In this document: in pieces, positions 51,482 to 64,000 of the stretch
Layout: each line of letters begins with the position of its first letter
Position numbering within the stretch: position 1 is the first letter of the stretch
NCBI GenBank assembly: GCA_036583965.1
Contig: JAZBQD010000015.1
Coordinates: forward strand, 22,225,310 to 22,289,309
Length of the DNA stretch: 64,000 nt
Direction: 5' to 3'
From: Prunella strophiata
Lineage: Eukaryota > Chordata > Aves > Passeriformes > Prunellidae
The notes under the pieces: generated by a model
Databases searched by the model: none
What the model was told of the DNA's origin: nothing
What the model saw: the letters and a program-made list of their open reading frames with translations, nothing else
Position numbers and translations under genes: made by a program

Positions 51482-53235
51482 GATGCCATGTGGAACACTG
51501 GCTGTGCAATACAGAAATAAAACACAGAAAGAGTTAAAGTACTAACCACATTTCTAGGATCCATAAACCACCAGAATTCAGAAACAAATAAACTAAAACA
51601 CCCCAACACCCACAAAAAACCACTCACACAATCATTTTGGAGTCCCCAAGCCTAGCTCATATGACAAGCAACACAAACTGCCAGCCTTCCATAGACCTTT
51701 ATGGGTCTTTTCACAAACAGCAATTTAAACAATAGCTTTAGCAATAGAGGAATACTAAGGTATTCTCCTTAACTATTCAAATGTCCCCTAAGCTTGAGAT
51801 TGAGGAAGCAGTAAGTTCTTCACAGTGAAGCATCATTTTTGCAAAATGACAAAAAATCATCATTGATTTCATCTGTGAACGATAAATCTATCACAGAGAT
51901 TTCTCTGAGACAGACAGGGCAAAGGTCTTACACAACCAGGAGCAGAAGACTTGGGTTATCTCAGGACACTGCCTGAGAACTGCAAAATGCCTTTTATAGT
52001 CTGAGTTACTGTTTATTTGTGGTTATACTACACAGAGAGTATTGGTGTATTTTTATTGCTATGCTCTGCACTTTCTTCGTGTACTTTCCCTGAACCAGTT
52101 AATTACATGCTCTTAGACATCCTCTTCTAGAGACATCAGTCATTTTCTCAGGATGACCATGCTTGTTCCCTGATTTTTGCAAAGTTCATCACGTACAAAG
52201 AAGCCAGCAAGAAAATGGGTAAGTGCTTAATGGAGTAAAACAATTCTGTAGACTTAGTTTCAAAAAATTAATGTTTGGGGGTCTGTTTGTTTTAGGGTTT
52301 GCAAAATCTACCAGAAAATGCAGATACACTTAGGTGTTACGTAGAAGACACAGAGGGATTTTCTAAATAGCACTGGCCACCTCAAAGAGCCCCCAGCTAC
52401 CAGCTTCATGCATTTTTTTCAATGGCACAGATGCAACTGCAGTTATCACATTTCCCTTAACTAAGAAATGCTTTCTTTGTTCTTCCCAGCCTCATTCAAA
52501 ACCAGCAGCATTCTCACTCCAAAGGCTGCCCCAGAGGACCTGCATTTAAGAGATATACTTCTTCCAGGAATTTCCCACTCAACACTGAGAACAGACATGT
52601 TTTCACAACTTCTGTGGATGTAACATACTTCTTCATTGCACAGCACTTCACTGCCTCCAAAGCACTTGCAAGAGGAATATAACTCAATTCAAATCCTGGT
52701 CTAGAACAACAACAACAAAAAAAAAAAGTAATGTAATTTATTGTGCTTTCCTTGAATACTCCAGCATAATCTGTTCAAAAGCAGCTATCTGAAATATTTC
52801 CCTGCTGGGTAAAATAACATCATACTCAGACTGCAATACAGGAATCACTCCACTGCTAGTCCAGGGAAAGAATCACACATCTGTTTTCCCACTCTCTGCA
52901 ACTTTATCACCCCAGTGAATCATCTAGCAAAGGAGATTACTTATTTTTCCACATCTAACTAGTTAAGACTCAGCAAATGAACCTCACAGTGCCAGCCAAA
53001 TTAATAAAAAATAACAGGGCAGTCAAAATTGTTCAACGTGTTTTATTGTTCATGAAGCAGAAAGAGGGCATCCAGCCATAGCAGTACCTGGATCCATACA
53101 GAAAGAAGGGAATGCTCTGAATATAGTTCACAGAAAGAGATTTTTCCCTGCAAAATCCTAGCAGAACATTTAAAAGGAAAAATGTGGAGTGAGGAAGACG
53201 AAGTTAGGTAGCACTTAAACAAACTGTACATATAT

Positions 53236-54580
53236 AAATCCATGGGGCCTCATGGGTTGCACCCACAAATATTGAGAGCTGATGTCATTGTGAGGCCACT
53301 CTTGTCACTGTCACTCCTATCTTTGAGAAGGGCAAGAAATAAAATGAAGTACAATAAGAACTACAGACCAGTCAGCCTCACATCAAGCTCTGGCAAGCAG
53401 ACAGAAGAAAAATCCTGAAAATTACTTCCACACATTTGAAGGACAAGAAGGTGACTCAGAATAGTTAGCATGGATTTACAAAGGGGAAATTGCATAATCA
53501 ACATGATCCCCACCTAGGACAAAATTGCTGGCTTGGTAGATGAGGACTGAGCAGTGGATTTGTTTCCCTTTTACATTAGTAAGGCAGCTGATAGTCTCCA
53601 TAAAAGTCTCAGGGAAGCTGATGAATTATAGGCTGGATGAACAGACAGTGAGGTGGATTGAAAATAACTGAACAACCAAGATCAGAGGAATTCTGAGTGA
53701 CATCTAGTTGGCAGATGGGAGCTAGTGGTGATCCCTAAAAGTCCATACCTGTCCAGAACTCTTACAAAGCTCACCAATAATCTGGATGCTTGGACAGAGT
53801 GTAGCCTCTGATGATAGGAAGGTTGGGAGAAGTGGCTGTGTACTCGATGGTTGTGTGAGGGGGGCAGGCAGGCAGGAACCTTATGAAGTTCAACAAGTCC
53901 TGCATTTGGGGGAAACTAACCCCCATGGACTAAGACAGGCTGGGGATACCCAGCTGGAAAGGAGCTGGCAGAACCTCATGTTGGCAAAGACCTGCACCCT
54001 GATGGGCTGCACATTGGGAGTGCTGCCAGCAGGCAGAGGGATGTGATCTTTCCCCTCTAGTCAGCATTAGAGAAGCCAGACCAGGATTGTGTCTTCATTC
54101 CTGGGCTTGCCAGTATGAGAGAGATGTGGACATGCTGGAGAGTGCAACAAAGGGCCACAAAGATGATTACGGGTCTGGAGTATCCAGTCTTAAGAAAAGA
54201 TTATTTTCTTCTCCACAAGGAGAGGGAGGGATTCCTCAGTGGAGAGAAATACCTGATGGGAGGGAACAAAGAAGACAGAGCCAGGCTCTTTCCAGTGGTG
54301 CCCACCAACAGAGCAAGAGTCAATGGAAACAAACTGAAATATATGACATTACACCTGAACACAAGAGTAAGAATGCACTTTTCTTTTTTTTTTTTTTTTT
54401 ACAGTGAGGGTAGTCAAACACTGGAAGAGGTTGCCCAGAGAGGTTGTGAGGTGTCCATACAGGGACACATTCCAAACCTGTCTAGGCATGGGCCTGGACA
54501 ACCTGCTGCAACTGACCCTGCTTAAAAAAGCACTTTGGACTACAGCTCAAAAGATGTCTTTCAAACTAGATGTGTGATTT
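53236..54580 (+). mobile_element. CR1 LINE (chicken repeat 1), 5'-truncated, decayed, ~1.34 kb
   Basis: The plus strand follows the CR1 3' half. It has the 'ccatggggcct.atggg.tgcaccca' segment at 53240, 'aactacagaccagtcagcctcac' at 53361 and 'gcatggatttac.aaggggaaa' at 53469. Then come 'ggctggatgaacagacagtgaggtggattg' at 53631, 'aggaaccttatgaagttcaacaa' at 53874 and 'gcaacaaagggccacaaagatgatta' near 54145. The 3' UTR 'cagtgagggt...cactggaagaggttgcccagagaggttgtg' follows at 54404-54450. This covers the C-terminal reverse transcriptase region and 3' UTR. All frames are broken by stops and deletions (one internal deletion is near 53300), so it is inactive. A T17-19 tract at 54382-54400 interrupts the 3' UTR. 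The end near 54580 retains a weak TGTGATTT terminal repeat. Confidence 0.93.
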
Positions 54581-56675
54581 GGAGTATGAAAGGAGACCAG
54601 AGACACAAACTGAAAGGCTTTTAAAAAATCAAGGGAGAAAGGTTCTAGGTATGCAGAAGAAAAAGATAAACTGAAGGCAGAAAATAAGTATTTTCCAGCT
54701 CAAATTAGTATGAAAGAATGAAATGTACAGCACAGTACAATGCAGGTAGTGCAGAGGGTGTCAGAAGATACATTTATCAGTCGTTTACTTCTACTTATTG
54801 TGTGGCCAACTTGTCTGTACCTAACTGCTGTTTTGACACTAAAATGCAAGCTCATTGGGATTTTCATCTTTTAATGATACCCTTATATAAAAGAAGAGCA
54901 CATCCAAACTTTAATCAGGCTACCTGGCATTTCCACCATTAAAAATATTACAATATAAATTACTTAAATGTTACAGATGGAAAAGAATAAGAGGAAGAGG
55001 ACAAAAGAATCTCTCAGATGAGAGACTGATTACTGTCTACAGCAATCAGATAACAGAAAGAGGAGCAGAGGGCATAAAAATACAATAAACAAAGCTAGAG
55101 CACTGCTTCTTCTCCAGTGTGGCAAGGTTTTCCCAAAATCCCTAGCTGAAAATACAGACAAAAGGATACAGAGAGTTCACAGAAGTCATGGTTATAGGAA
55201 ATGAGGAATGAAAACAAATTGAGGCGATTAACCACTTAATTGCTGGAGATCTGCTATATCTCCAGAGTATCTATCAGCTTCCTAACCACCATTTGATTTT
55301 CCTTCAGGGATTGGAGGAAATCTTGAAATCACACAGTGGTTCTGATGACATGAGAATAGACTGAAAAGCCCCAGGGTAACAAACTAACATGCTGCCGAGT
55401 GATGTCTGATACGTTTAATAGCACTGGAAAAAAGTTTGTTGTGACAGCTGTGGAGTAGGATGGCTGGGAGGCTAGGTGAACTTGCAAAATGAGGCAGAGA
55501 TTTCTTCCTAAAAATAAAGTCATAGAGTTCTTCCATCACTTATAATGATAAGGAGGAGCAGTAGATAGAGGGGGTGGGGGAAATACAAGCTTTATGATCT
55601 TGAAGAGTGAAGCAGAAAAGCAGACAGTCCTCAAAGACTGCTTTTTCAGAATTATCATAATTCCTCATTTGGGAGAACATTTAATCAGTTGGAAAATCTT
55701 GGGTTTGGGAACACACACAGTTGAAGCTATCATTTACATTACAAAGCCCTTAAAATTAGCCTTTTGACATGTAAAACTAAGGTAAAGACGAGTACATGGA
55801 TCTAAGGCTTTGGATAATGTTATTACTTGGACCAAAAAGTCTAAAACACCAAAGGAAACACCTGAGCTGTTTTACCAACTTCAGAAAAACTATTCTGATT
55901 TTCTACAATTGAAGATACATACTGAAATCCGTGACCCAGGACCATATAGGCTCTAGTAGTGATATTGACTTATGTAGACATAATAGGAAGTGAAAAATCT
56001 TAAGAACTCTATAAAGATTAAGACTGAGAAAGTCCAAACATTCCAAGAGACACTGCAGCCACAGCTCCCCATTTGGCAGAAGCTCATACCCTATTTATAG
56101 TCAGTATGGGGGAAGTACTACAGTACTTCCCAGTACATAGAATAGGAAGCAGCAAAAGGAGCCACTCTTCCCTCTTTCTTCACCTCCAAGCCTCAGAATA
56201 GTAACAGGCTACCTTGATATATTCTTATTCTTTAGCTGCTGTTAAAATAGATGGCAATAATCCTGAAGAATCACACCATAATCCATGTGTTGGATGCTGT
56301 ATCCAGATTCTGTATCAGCAAAGCCACAGAAATGATCAGCCAGCTACTTCTCTAAGAAGTGGTGTGGTCCAGACAAAAATTAAGTTAAGAATAACAAAAA
56401 AAAAAAAAAAACCACCAAAGACCACAAGCACTGAACAATGCCTCAGCCACACAAGAGCTGATGTTATTCTTCTTAATAAGCATGGAAAATACAGTTCTCA
56501 AAAGGGAGTACATTATCTTTTCAAAGGCAAAAGATAGGAATTCAGTGGGATTTTTACATGAGAATTGAAGAGAACACAAATACCAGAACAATGAATGGAA
56601 GGCAGTTAGGAAACAATGACACCAAAATACAGTGTTGTTCATATTACATTAAATGCCAAAATATATAGCTAAAGT

Positions 56676-56715
56676 CAACTGATAGTGTTGAAAGACAACT
56701 GATAGAGTTGAAAGA
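56676..56715 (+). repeat. 20-bp tandem duplication
   Basis: Two adjacent units, caactgatagtgttgaaaga and caactgatagagttgaaaga, differ at one position. The next bases (caagtgagg) may be the start of a third decayed unit. Confidence 0.9.
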
Positions 56716-59700
56716 CAAGTGAGGGGAGGGGGAGGGAATGATTTTGGACAAATAAATCAACACATACAAGAATAGGGCTACAATTATACTACCTGATTAT
56801 TTTTATGCTCAACTTCATTCAAATCCACTATTGCCCTAGTGTAAAAAGCAAGACAGGCATCTTGTACCATTTCAAAAAATTCATGAATTACTGAGACACA
56901 AACTCTTCACAATTGCATATTTCTGTGTCAGCCTTTCCTACAGGTGAAAAGGGCTCCCTTTTTAAGGAAGCAACATAACCACAGAAATCTTCTCTCACAA
57001 CCTCTTCAGTACTTATGCTTAGACTTCTTGCACCCAAAATTCTAAACTAAGTTTCTTTTTGAAACACATGTCAACAAGACATCTTACATCCTGTATTAAG
57101 TTCAATCATTCCCACAAATCAGATGTTAAATATTTTCCTTCTGAGTTTTTATTGAAAGACTAGCAGACTGCATCCAGCCAGATGATGAAACCTATCTCCC
57201 TTCCAGGCAGGAAGCCTATGACAAGAAGGTATGAGCCATCAGCAAACTGATCAATTCACACCTCTGGATAGCAAGAGCTGCTAAAATTGATGTAAGAGGA
57301 GCAAACCAAGTTTTGTCAGCAACAGTCAGTACAGGGCTGTTACTGCCAAAGGTTGGTCTGCCACTCCTGTGAGAGCCAAAAGGAATCTCCCTGCCATACA
57401 TCTGGCACTTGCAGGTACTTCTTGATGTGCCTCCAAGCAGCAGAAGGCTGTTCAGTCCTACAGAACACGTGTGTGCTCTAGATTTTGGCCAGAAAATCTA
57501 AATACTTTGAGTTTCTCCTTCCAACAATGAAATCCTAGTTTTAAAGACAACTACACATTACACCACTAAGGGTCAGGACATTTGCCAGAATGAACCACCT
57601 AATTAAGCAACCTTAGTTACTAATTATGTAATGTGTAACAGGAGTGCAACAGAACAACTTTTCTACTGAATTTTAACAAAAATTGCACCAGATATTTGCA
57701 GCTACACATATATTATATACCACCTCAGAATTAGAAACTTTTAAGTTAAATTCTTAGCATTTTCATATATGACAAGAATAATATGTCTCTATAACCACAT
57801 ATTTACAAAGCACTTTTTGCTTTGTATATGGAACAAAATCTTTCCTTTTAAGTTAGCAGGTTCAGAGAAAAGCTATGCACATTAAACACCTTAAAGAAAA
57901 AGACCAAAAAAGGGCAATACCAACATTTTCAAAAGTATCCAACCTTTTTAGCTATTTTACTTCATATATCTATAATCCCAGTATACAAACTGTAAGCAGC
58001 ACCATAATTCCAAATTAAGTCAATAATCATTCAGCAATGCTGAATATAAGATATTTAAGAATATTAATAAACAAAATTTCCAGATGAAAACAGCTGTAAC
58101 TTTTTTGAGTATTTCATTTGTCTTGTTTTTTCATACAGTCTTTCTCTAAAGTCACAAGAAAAGGTAAGCTCCTCATATTGCTACAGTAAAAAGCAATCAA
58201 GTGGTTTTGTGAAGCTGAGAAGTCTGATCAACATATAGCTAGATTTGTTAAGAACTTTTATTTTAGTCTTTCCCCTCTTTATTGTAGGATACACCCACTG
58301 AATCTTCCCCTTCCAGAGCAACAAAAATCTGTAAATGCAACTATACAAAACAATGAAGGATCAAGAATTTCTCATTACAATTGACAGAAAAATTATCTTT
58401 ATGATGCACACATTTCTTTACTTATATTGAGGGTGGGAAAAGATATTAATTTTGATGAGATATATTATGAAGTAGGTAATTTATGATTTCATCATGTTCA
58501 CTAGAGCATAATACTGGTACTCAAATATCACACTGTATTCCAACATATCAGCATCAGAAACAAGTGGCTACAGTTCAGTGGCAATGTACAATTGGGGCCA
58601 CCATCCAACTGCAGAATGCAATGAAATGTGGAAAAAAAAAAAAAAAAGAAATAAAGAAAAAAATCTTAAAAAGCTTGAATGTTACAGACTGCTAGCAAGA
58701 TAAATGCACTTTACTTAAAGAGCTTGAGAGAAATCTGGGTTTTGGCCAATTCTGAGAAATAAATTTGCAAAACCAGACCTCCTTCTGATGTGGAAGAAAG
58801 CTCCAGCACCACTTTTTTATCAAAGCTACTTCCCAGTGCAGCACACATTTGATCATAAAGCACTACACTTACCACACATAAGGCAGATCTTATTCTGTAT
58901 TTAACTACTAGTTACTTTTTACTACCATTTAAAAAACAAAAATTATCAAACCATATTGCTGTTGCAGGATAAAAAGCCAGCTAGGACAACAGACATATAA
59001 CACTATTAATTTATTTTTAATTTTTATTTTGAGCAATGTCCAACACATCCCTGTTATCATGAGGGTCCCCCATGCTACTCACTGCACAGATATGCTGACA
59101 GAAGCATGCCTTACAACTACAGACAAAATGAACCAACAACTGGAAGAGGAGGGACCCAGAAGTGACACCTCCAAGTGCTTCAGTTGCCACATGGAAGACA
59201 TTGGCATAACCACTCAGCCTCTTTCTTCTGACACTACCAAGAGCAACAACCAAAAGCTTGCTGCACTGAAGCAAATGGTCACGTTACAAAATGTCAACTG
59301 GCAAAGGGAAAAAAGAAAAAACAAACAAGCAAACAAAAAACAAACCACCAAGAAAAATCCCAAGCAACCACCTCCCCCAAAATATACCACGGAGTAAACA
59401 CATTAATTATATAGAGAGGACAGTGACAGAATGTGATCAACCCTCTCTGCAAATGCTAAGACATCTCCCCGACTTTACACATGACTCTGATACTGCACCT
59501 GAACAATAATTCTCAGAGATTAGATTATGCCAAGAAAGTATGGGAGGAAACAAAACAGACAGGAGTTTCCTCCTAGACCTTAAATACTTCTGCACAGTTC
59601 AGACTTGCATAAGGCAAAGCAAACACACAGGTGCCAGTTCCCAAACTACAAAGTACCTGCCTTTGAGAAAATCAACTCATCAGCACCAACAAGGACACAC

Positions 59701-61117
59701 CAGGCTCAGGTAAGTGACTGCACCTGAGCTCAGGAAGCACACAGGGACTTCAGCCAAACAGAGCCCAGAGAGCCCACAGCTTCACTTCCATATCCCCATT
59801 GCTCCTCTTGTCCTTTTGCTATTGCAGGTGACAGCCACAAACTCCTCCTGGCTTTGCTGGACAAGTCATAACTTGTCAAAAAGTGAAACTATTCTGACAC
59901 TCTTTAAATTGATATTTATATACTACCAAAATGAGCAGAGAGCTCAGGGAGTTAAGACATCTCTGGCTTTTGGTTCTTCCTAGCTTTCTGCAAGCACAAG
60001 CTTTGGGAACATGGCCTTAAACTTTCTAGTCACAAGACCAACCACTGAGGAGACAAAAGCTTGAAGAAACAAAGCACTTGGAGCAGTCTATTTTGATTTA
60101 TCTATAAATGTTGGTTTTCAAACACACACAATTGCCCAGTCATAACTACATAAAATTCAGAAGGCTTTATCCACAGCATGAGTAAAGCAACTGTTGAACA
60201 TTTGGCACTCTGGTTGTTACTAGTGTGAGTTATAAATTAAGCCTCTGCATCCTTCAGTAAACCCAGGTGTTGCAAATGTCAGTCTCTTGATTAATTAAAA
60301 GCAATTCCAAGTTAAAATGGAACTGGTACTAGAGGATCACTTACACTTGGTTTCGATTTTATCACACACATCAGCTTGCAAGCAAAGGTAATTGATGAAA
60401 GTAGAGTTACTAATGCTCCTTCATTCAAAAGCATCCTTGGCTTCTTCATGAAGTGCTGATCCTTTCAGGATGATGATTTCACCACGTGTGACTACACTTA
60501 TGTTTTGGTTCTGCTCCCCTACGACAACTTCCCAGTTATTCCCTCAAACAGATCTGATGGCAAAAATAACCATACATCCCTTAATCCATGTTTACCAACA
60601 AGTCCTATTTGTTAAGCACAAAGTACTTAGATATAAACACCTGGAGAGCAAGCAAGGTCACCAAGAAGCCTACATTTCTCAAGTTTACCATCCTATTTAA
60701 TGCCTAGATTAAGGCTTCTTCTACAGCAGTTGTCTTTTGCTTTCAGAAGAGCAGCTGAGTTTACACAGACAGTTACCCACAGTTGCAGTGATGCTTGCAG
60801 CAAACAGCCCAGTTGTTATTGCATCACAGCTGAAAGCATTTTCCAGGGAAAAAAGTTGACTTTCATCCTTCCTATGCCACTTGTCTGTAGGGACAGGCAA
60901 TATAAGACAGCATGTTTCATTTTGATCATTTTGGGAGGTAACATTAGACAGGTGCTTCTACTCTAATTTTTATTTATCCAGTACACATCTGTTTTTCTTA
61001 TTTAGAGTTCACATACTGACAAGTTCCCAACAGTTATTTTTATATAAGATTCCTATGCTCCCATTCCTGTCTTCAACTGCTCAACTGCTCTTGTTCTGGA
61101 TTTTCAGGAAAGTCACT

Positions 61118-61440
61118 ACAGAATCATAGAATGGTTTGGGTTGGAAGACATGTTTAAGGTCAGTCCAACCCCCCTGCAACAAGCAGGGTCAGCTTCAACT
61201 AGATCAGGCTGCTCAGAGACCAACCCAACCTGACCTTGACTGTCCCCAGGAATGGGACACCTACCACCTCTCTGGACAACCTGTGCTAGAGTTTCATCAC
61301 ACTCAGTATAAAAAATTTCTCCTTTATTTCTAGTCAAACTCTACTCTCTCTTACTTTAAAACCATTACACCTTGTCCTATCACAAGATGCCCTGTTAAAA
61401 AGTCTCTCTCCATATTTCTTATAAGCCTCTTTCATTGCCA
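61118..61440 (-). mobile_element. CR1 LINE 3'-end fragment
   Basis: Read on the minus strand this is a typical CR1 3' UTR ending. The plus strand opens with 'acagaatcatagaatggttt' (the reverse complement of the CR1 terminal repeat). It continues through 'gggttggaagaca', 'ccctgcaacaagcagggtc', 'ctagatcaggctgctcagag', 'ctaccacctctctgg.caacctgtg', 'ttaaaaccattacaccttgtcctatcac' and 'ttcttataagcctcttt'. About 320 bp are clear. A weaker match may continue to about 61475 after a deletion. The copy is non-coding and 5'-truncated like most CR1 insertions. The tail is fairly well preserved, so it is younger than the copy at 53236. Confidence 0.93.
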
Positions 61441-62494
61441 GATTTGCTTGAACAGTCCAAACCTGTGCAACTACCAAAGAGGCCAGTACAATCCATCTGT
61501 ATTGGATACATTGCATTTGGCTATGCCAGGTCTTCTAACAACTGTAGAGTACACCAGAGAGCACTGCAAAGCAAAATGTATCTGCTGACTTGGGTGGCAT
61601 TTGTTGCTGGAGACAAGCACCATTTGCCCTCACTCAGTTACTCTCTGAAGGGCAGCCACAGAGACATTCCTGCTCACTACCACTCTTTCTGCAAGATTTC
61701 TCTTTAGCTGTACGACCTAAGTCCAAAATGAAGCACAAATCACAGACTCTAGCAGCTGGAGCAATGAATATTAAAATCTGTGTATGTGTATTTTACCAGC
61801 CTGGACTGAGTGGGACACATGTTTGGATCAGTTGTGGCTTAAGTACATCTAGATCCCAGCTACAGTCGTTCTGCCTTTCAAAGTGACATTCACTTGCACC
61901 AGAACCCTGTCCATCTGATCAGCAGCTGAGAACCAATCCATAAAAAGCAATTTTGCTTTGTTTGTAGAAATTAATAATAAGCATTAGGACTGGGAGGTTA
62001 CTGCCAAAGAGAAAATAAAGATGTATGACTCAAAGGAAGACTGGACTGCAGGAGTCCCTGAGCTCTGAGGAGCAGACAGCTCTGCTCTTTCACAGCCACC
62101 TGGGTGAGAATGGCTGACCAAAGGCCACTTGGGTGGCTGGGGTGGAAAAGCTCTGGAGCAGCTGCAGGTAAAATGGACAAGGGCAGTAACCCAGAGCCTG
62201 CACAGAAATTTCCAAGCCTATTCCTGGGACTTTTTTCAGCTGAAAACCCTCTAGAGATTCCTAACTCAACAGCTATTTCCAGACAACCAAACTGAACAAT
62301 TAAAACCAAGCTTTGTTTTCCTTCTTGGGTATCTCACAGTGCATTGCTGAGGCAGAAATTGTATGCTCTGTGTATTTTTCAACAGCACTGAACAGATTAC
62401 CTGAGATTAGTATATTGCACTTGTCTGCTTTACCTAGTTGTCATAGGAGAAAATATTAATAGCCCACTGCAGTGATATCCAGAATCATTCTTAA

Positions 62495-62516
62495 AGATTG
62501 ATCATATGATCAATCT
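62495..62516. repeat. Perfect 22-bp palindrome
   Basis: AGATTGATCAT followed directly by its exact reverse complement, with no spacer. It contains a TGATCA core on each side of the central ATAT/CATATG. Confidence 0.9.
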
Positions 62517-63910
62517 CAAAGAAATTAGTAGCTTACAATTCTTTCTGCTTCCAAAGCAATAAAGATTTTCATTAAACTAAAACTCCAAGAAGTGTTTCAT
62601 AGTCTGCCACAAAAGAGGACTTGTGTTTTGTACAGAACATGACCAGAGAGAGAACTAGAAAATCAGCCTTGTGATTCAGAACAGTATAAACCAACAGAAT
62701 CAGAAACACTAATCTCAAAATGTGTGCAGAGTAGAAGGGGAAACCATTTAAGACAAACCAAATTTCAGTTCTGGTCTGCAAATGTTACAGATAAAATAGT
62801 GGATGCTTTCCCAATGGAGCCTATTGGCTCAGATCACATTTTAAGACCTCAAAAAAGAACATTTCTTTCTCAAATTACTATTGGCACATGCATGATGTTA
62901 TATAAGCCCCTTTTGGTGGGGCTACTTGAAACACAAAATTCCTTTTGACTCACTTGCCTTAGGTAAATTGACAGTCAAATGCCCCCTCTGAAAAAAAAAA
63001 CTAACAAAAAAAATTAAAGGCACAGTGTATCAATGTACATGTAGTAGATGAAAGCTAGAAAAATTCAGGGAGGACAGAAGAGTGGTCTCATTTCCTTTCA
63101 TCCAGTGTATTCAAGCAGGAAATGTAATTTCACTACATTTAAGTAAAAGATCAGTCACCTTAACCAGCAACTTGAGGAAAAGAAAGAAAGAAGAAAGCCC
63201 AAACACATAGACAACAACAGATTTAAATCCAGAACTGTTTTATCATATCAGTACTAAAACAGGCTTTAAAAGGGTGACAACAATTCTCAGCTGGACAAGA
63301 TGATGAGTCTGTGGGGTCAGAAATCAGGCTGAGGCAAATCCCAAGCCTATACAAACTCTCACTCTTGTACTGAATGCAAGATGGTCACTCACGCAAGTTT
63401 AAAATAACCTTAGTTGTTTTTAACTCCTGTGATGTAAGGAATGTCTGTGATAGGTGACCTGAGATTAACCTCCTCTTACTATAACATAATGATCATTGAT
63501 TTAAAATTTATCATACAGAATTGAGATAAATTTGACTGATACATTTTCTTTTTTAAAACAGCATTAGTATTCTCTTAAAGTCAGGTTATAAGACCACAGG
63601 TCTTTTGCCATACCTCTGTTTGCAGTGTGTAGTACAATAAAACACTTTGCCAAAATAAATAAATTCTTGGAGATGTATTTTAATCTACATGTCTATGCAT
63701 TAGACACTTCTATCAAGTCTCTCTTGGCAGCAACAGCACCAAAGGGATTTCTACAATTTTCTCTCATCCAATGTGGAGAAAATTCATAGAAGAGACCTAT
63801 GTTAATTAGGCCTAAAGAGTCTGATAAAATATTACTATTATTAATACCAGTACAGAAAAAAAATAAAGAATCCAAATAGGCCAGGTGTCTGAATATTTTT
63901 CATTAAATAA

Positions 63911-63964
63911 AAAAAAAAAAATAGGTAGGGAGGGAGGGAGACAGATAGATAGACAGACAGACAA
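63911..63964 (+). repeat. Compound tetranucleotide microsatellite
   Basis: An A-tract is followed by (GGGA)n, GATA units and (GACA)n units near the right edge. It is likely length-polymorphic. Confidence 0.85.
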
Positions 63965-64000
63965 ATTAAAAGCAAACCTCCCACCATTGGTCCATTCTCT

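Larger units (their letters stand above)
50159..64000 (-). other. CPQ: Upstream intron or 5' flank of CPQ (partial)
   Basis: The acceptor at 50159-50160 means at least part of this region is intron 1. No CpG island, TATA-like core promoter or non-coding first exon could be identified. Contents: two abutting LTR fragments (50659-51340), a 38-bp-spaced direct repeat (51428-51481), a long CR1 (53236-54580), a 20-bp tandem duplication (56676-56715), a CR1 tail (61118-61440), a 22-bp palindrome (62495-62516) and a terminal compound microsatellite. An open frame at 59029-59397 (plus) running into an A-rich tract is unassigned. Nothing is recognised in the remaining stretches. Confidence 0.7.

Noticed and set aside
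54115..54525. 136-codon plus-strand open frame
   Set aside because: It lies in the CR1 3' UTR region and includes a poly-F run from the T-tract. Not a gene.
57165..57215. Plus-strand exon-like stretch ending in AAG|gtatga
   Set aside because: Short, with no homologue recognised and no matching partner exon. A donor-like sequence alone is common by chance.

Overview
This window is vertebrate nuclear DNA, almost certainly from a bird and probably a songbird. Three CR1 LINE remnants are visible, one of them 1.3 kb long. There are also LTRs of endogenous retrovirus families that I recognise from passerine and other neoavian genomes, and the AT-rich, gene-poor background is typical of avian introns. 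There are no operons, RNA operons, CRISPR arrays or prokaryotic features.

The only gene I can support is CPQ (carboxypeptidase Q, also called plasma glutamate carboxypeptidase, peptidase family M28), on the minus strand. Three consecutive exons are present, each with good splice sites and matching phases. The first coding exon is at 50158-49701, with the ATG at 50127. The second is at 37799-37593 and the third at 17018-16811. They encode about residues 1-281 of a protein of about 470 residues: signal peptide, propeptide, N-terminal catalytic-domain segment and a PA-like insert. The zinc-binding exons should lie to the left, at lower coordinates. I found none of them in 1-16810, so most of the catalytic centre is probably outside the window. 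The 5' non-coding exon and promoter should lie to the right; I saw no CpG-island promoter in 50159-64000.

The most consequential observation is that the middle CPQ exon is one base short. It is 207 nt, where the flanking phases and the protein family require 208. The missing base is in the GGG/AAG stretch near 37727-37732. Taken literally, this gives a stop at 16938-16936, before the active site. Everything downstream is still clean in the correct frame, which points to an assembly error or a very recent mutation rather than an old pseudogene.

Layout: 1-16810 is CPQ intron with A-rich and palindromic sites. 16811-17018 is an exon. 17019-37592 is an intron with a CR1 tail, homopolymer tracts and a 0.6-kb solo LTR at 35413-36031. 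37593-37799 is an exon. 37800-49700 is an intron with an AT-rich palindrome near 40852-41014, a 663-bp solo LTR at 46075-46737 and a G-quadruplex-prone tract at 49171-49208. 49701-50158 is an exon. 50159-64000 is the upstream intron or flank, with two abutting LTR pieces (50659-51340), a long decayed CR1 (53236-54580) and a second CR1 tail (61118-61440). I found no evidence of a previously undescribed biological system. The items worth a second look are structural DNA motifs, transposon nesting and the CPQ frameshift.
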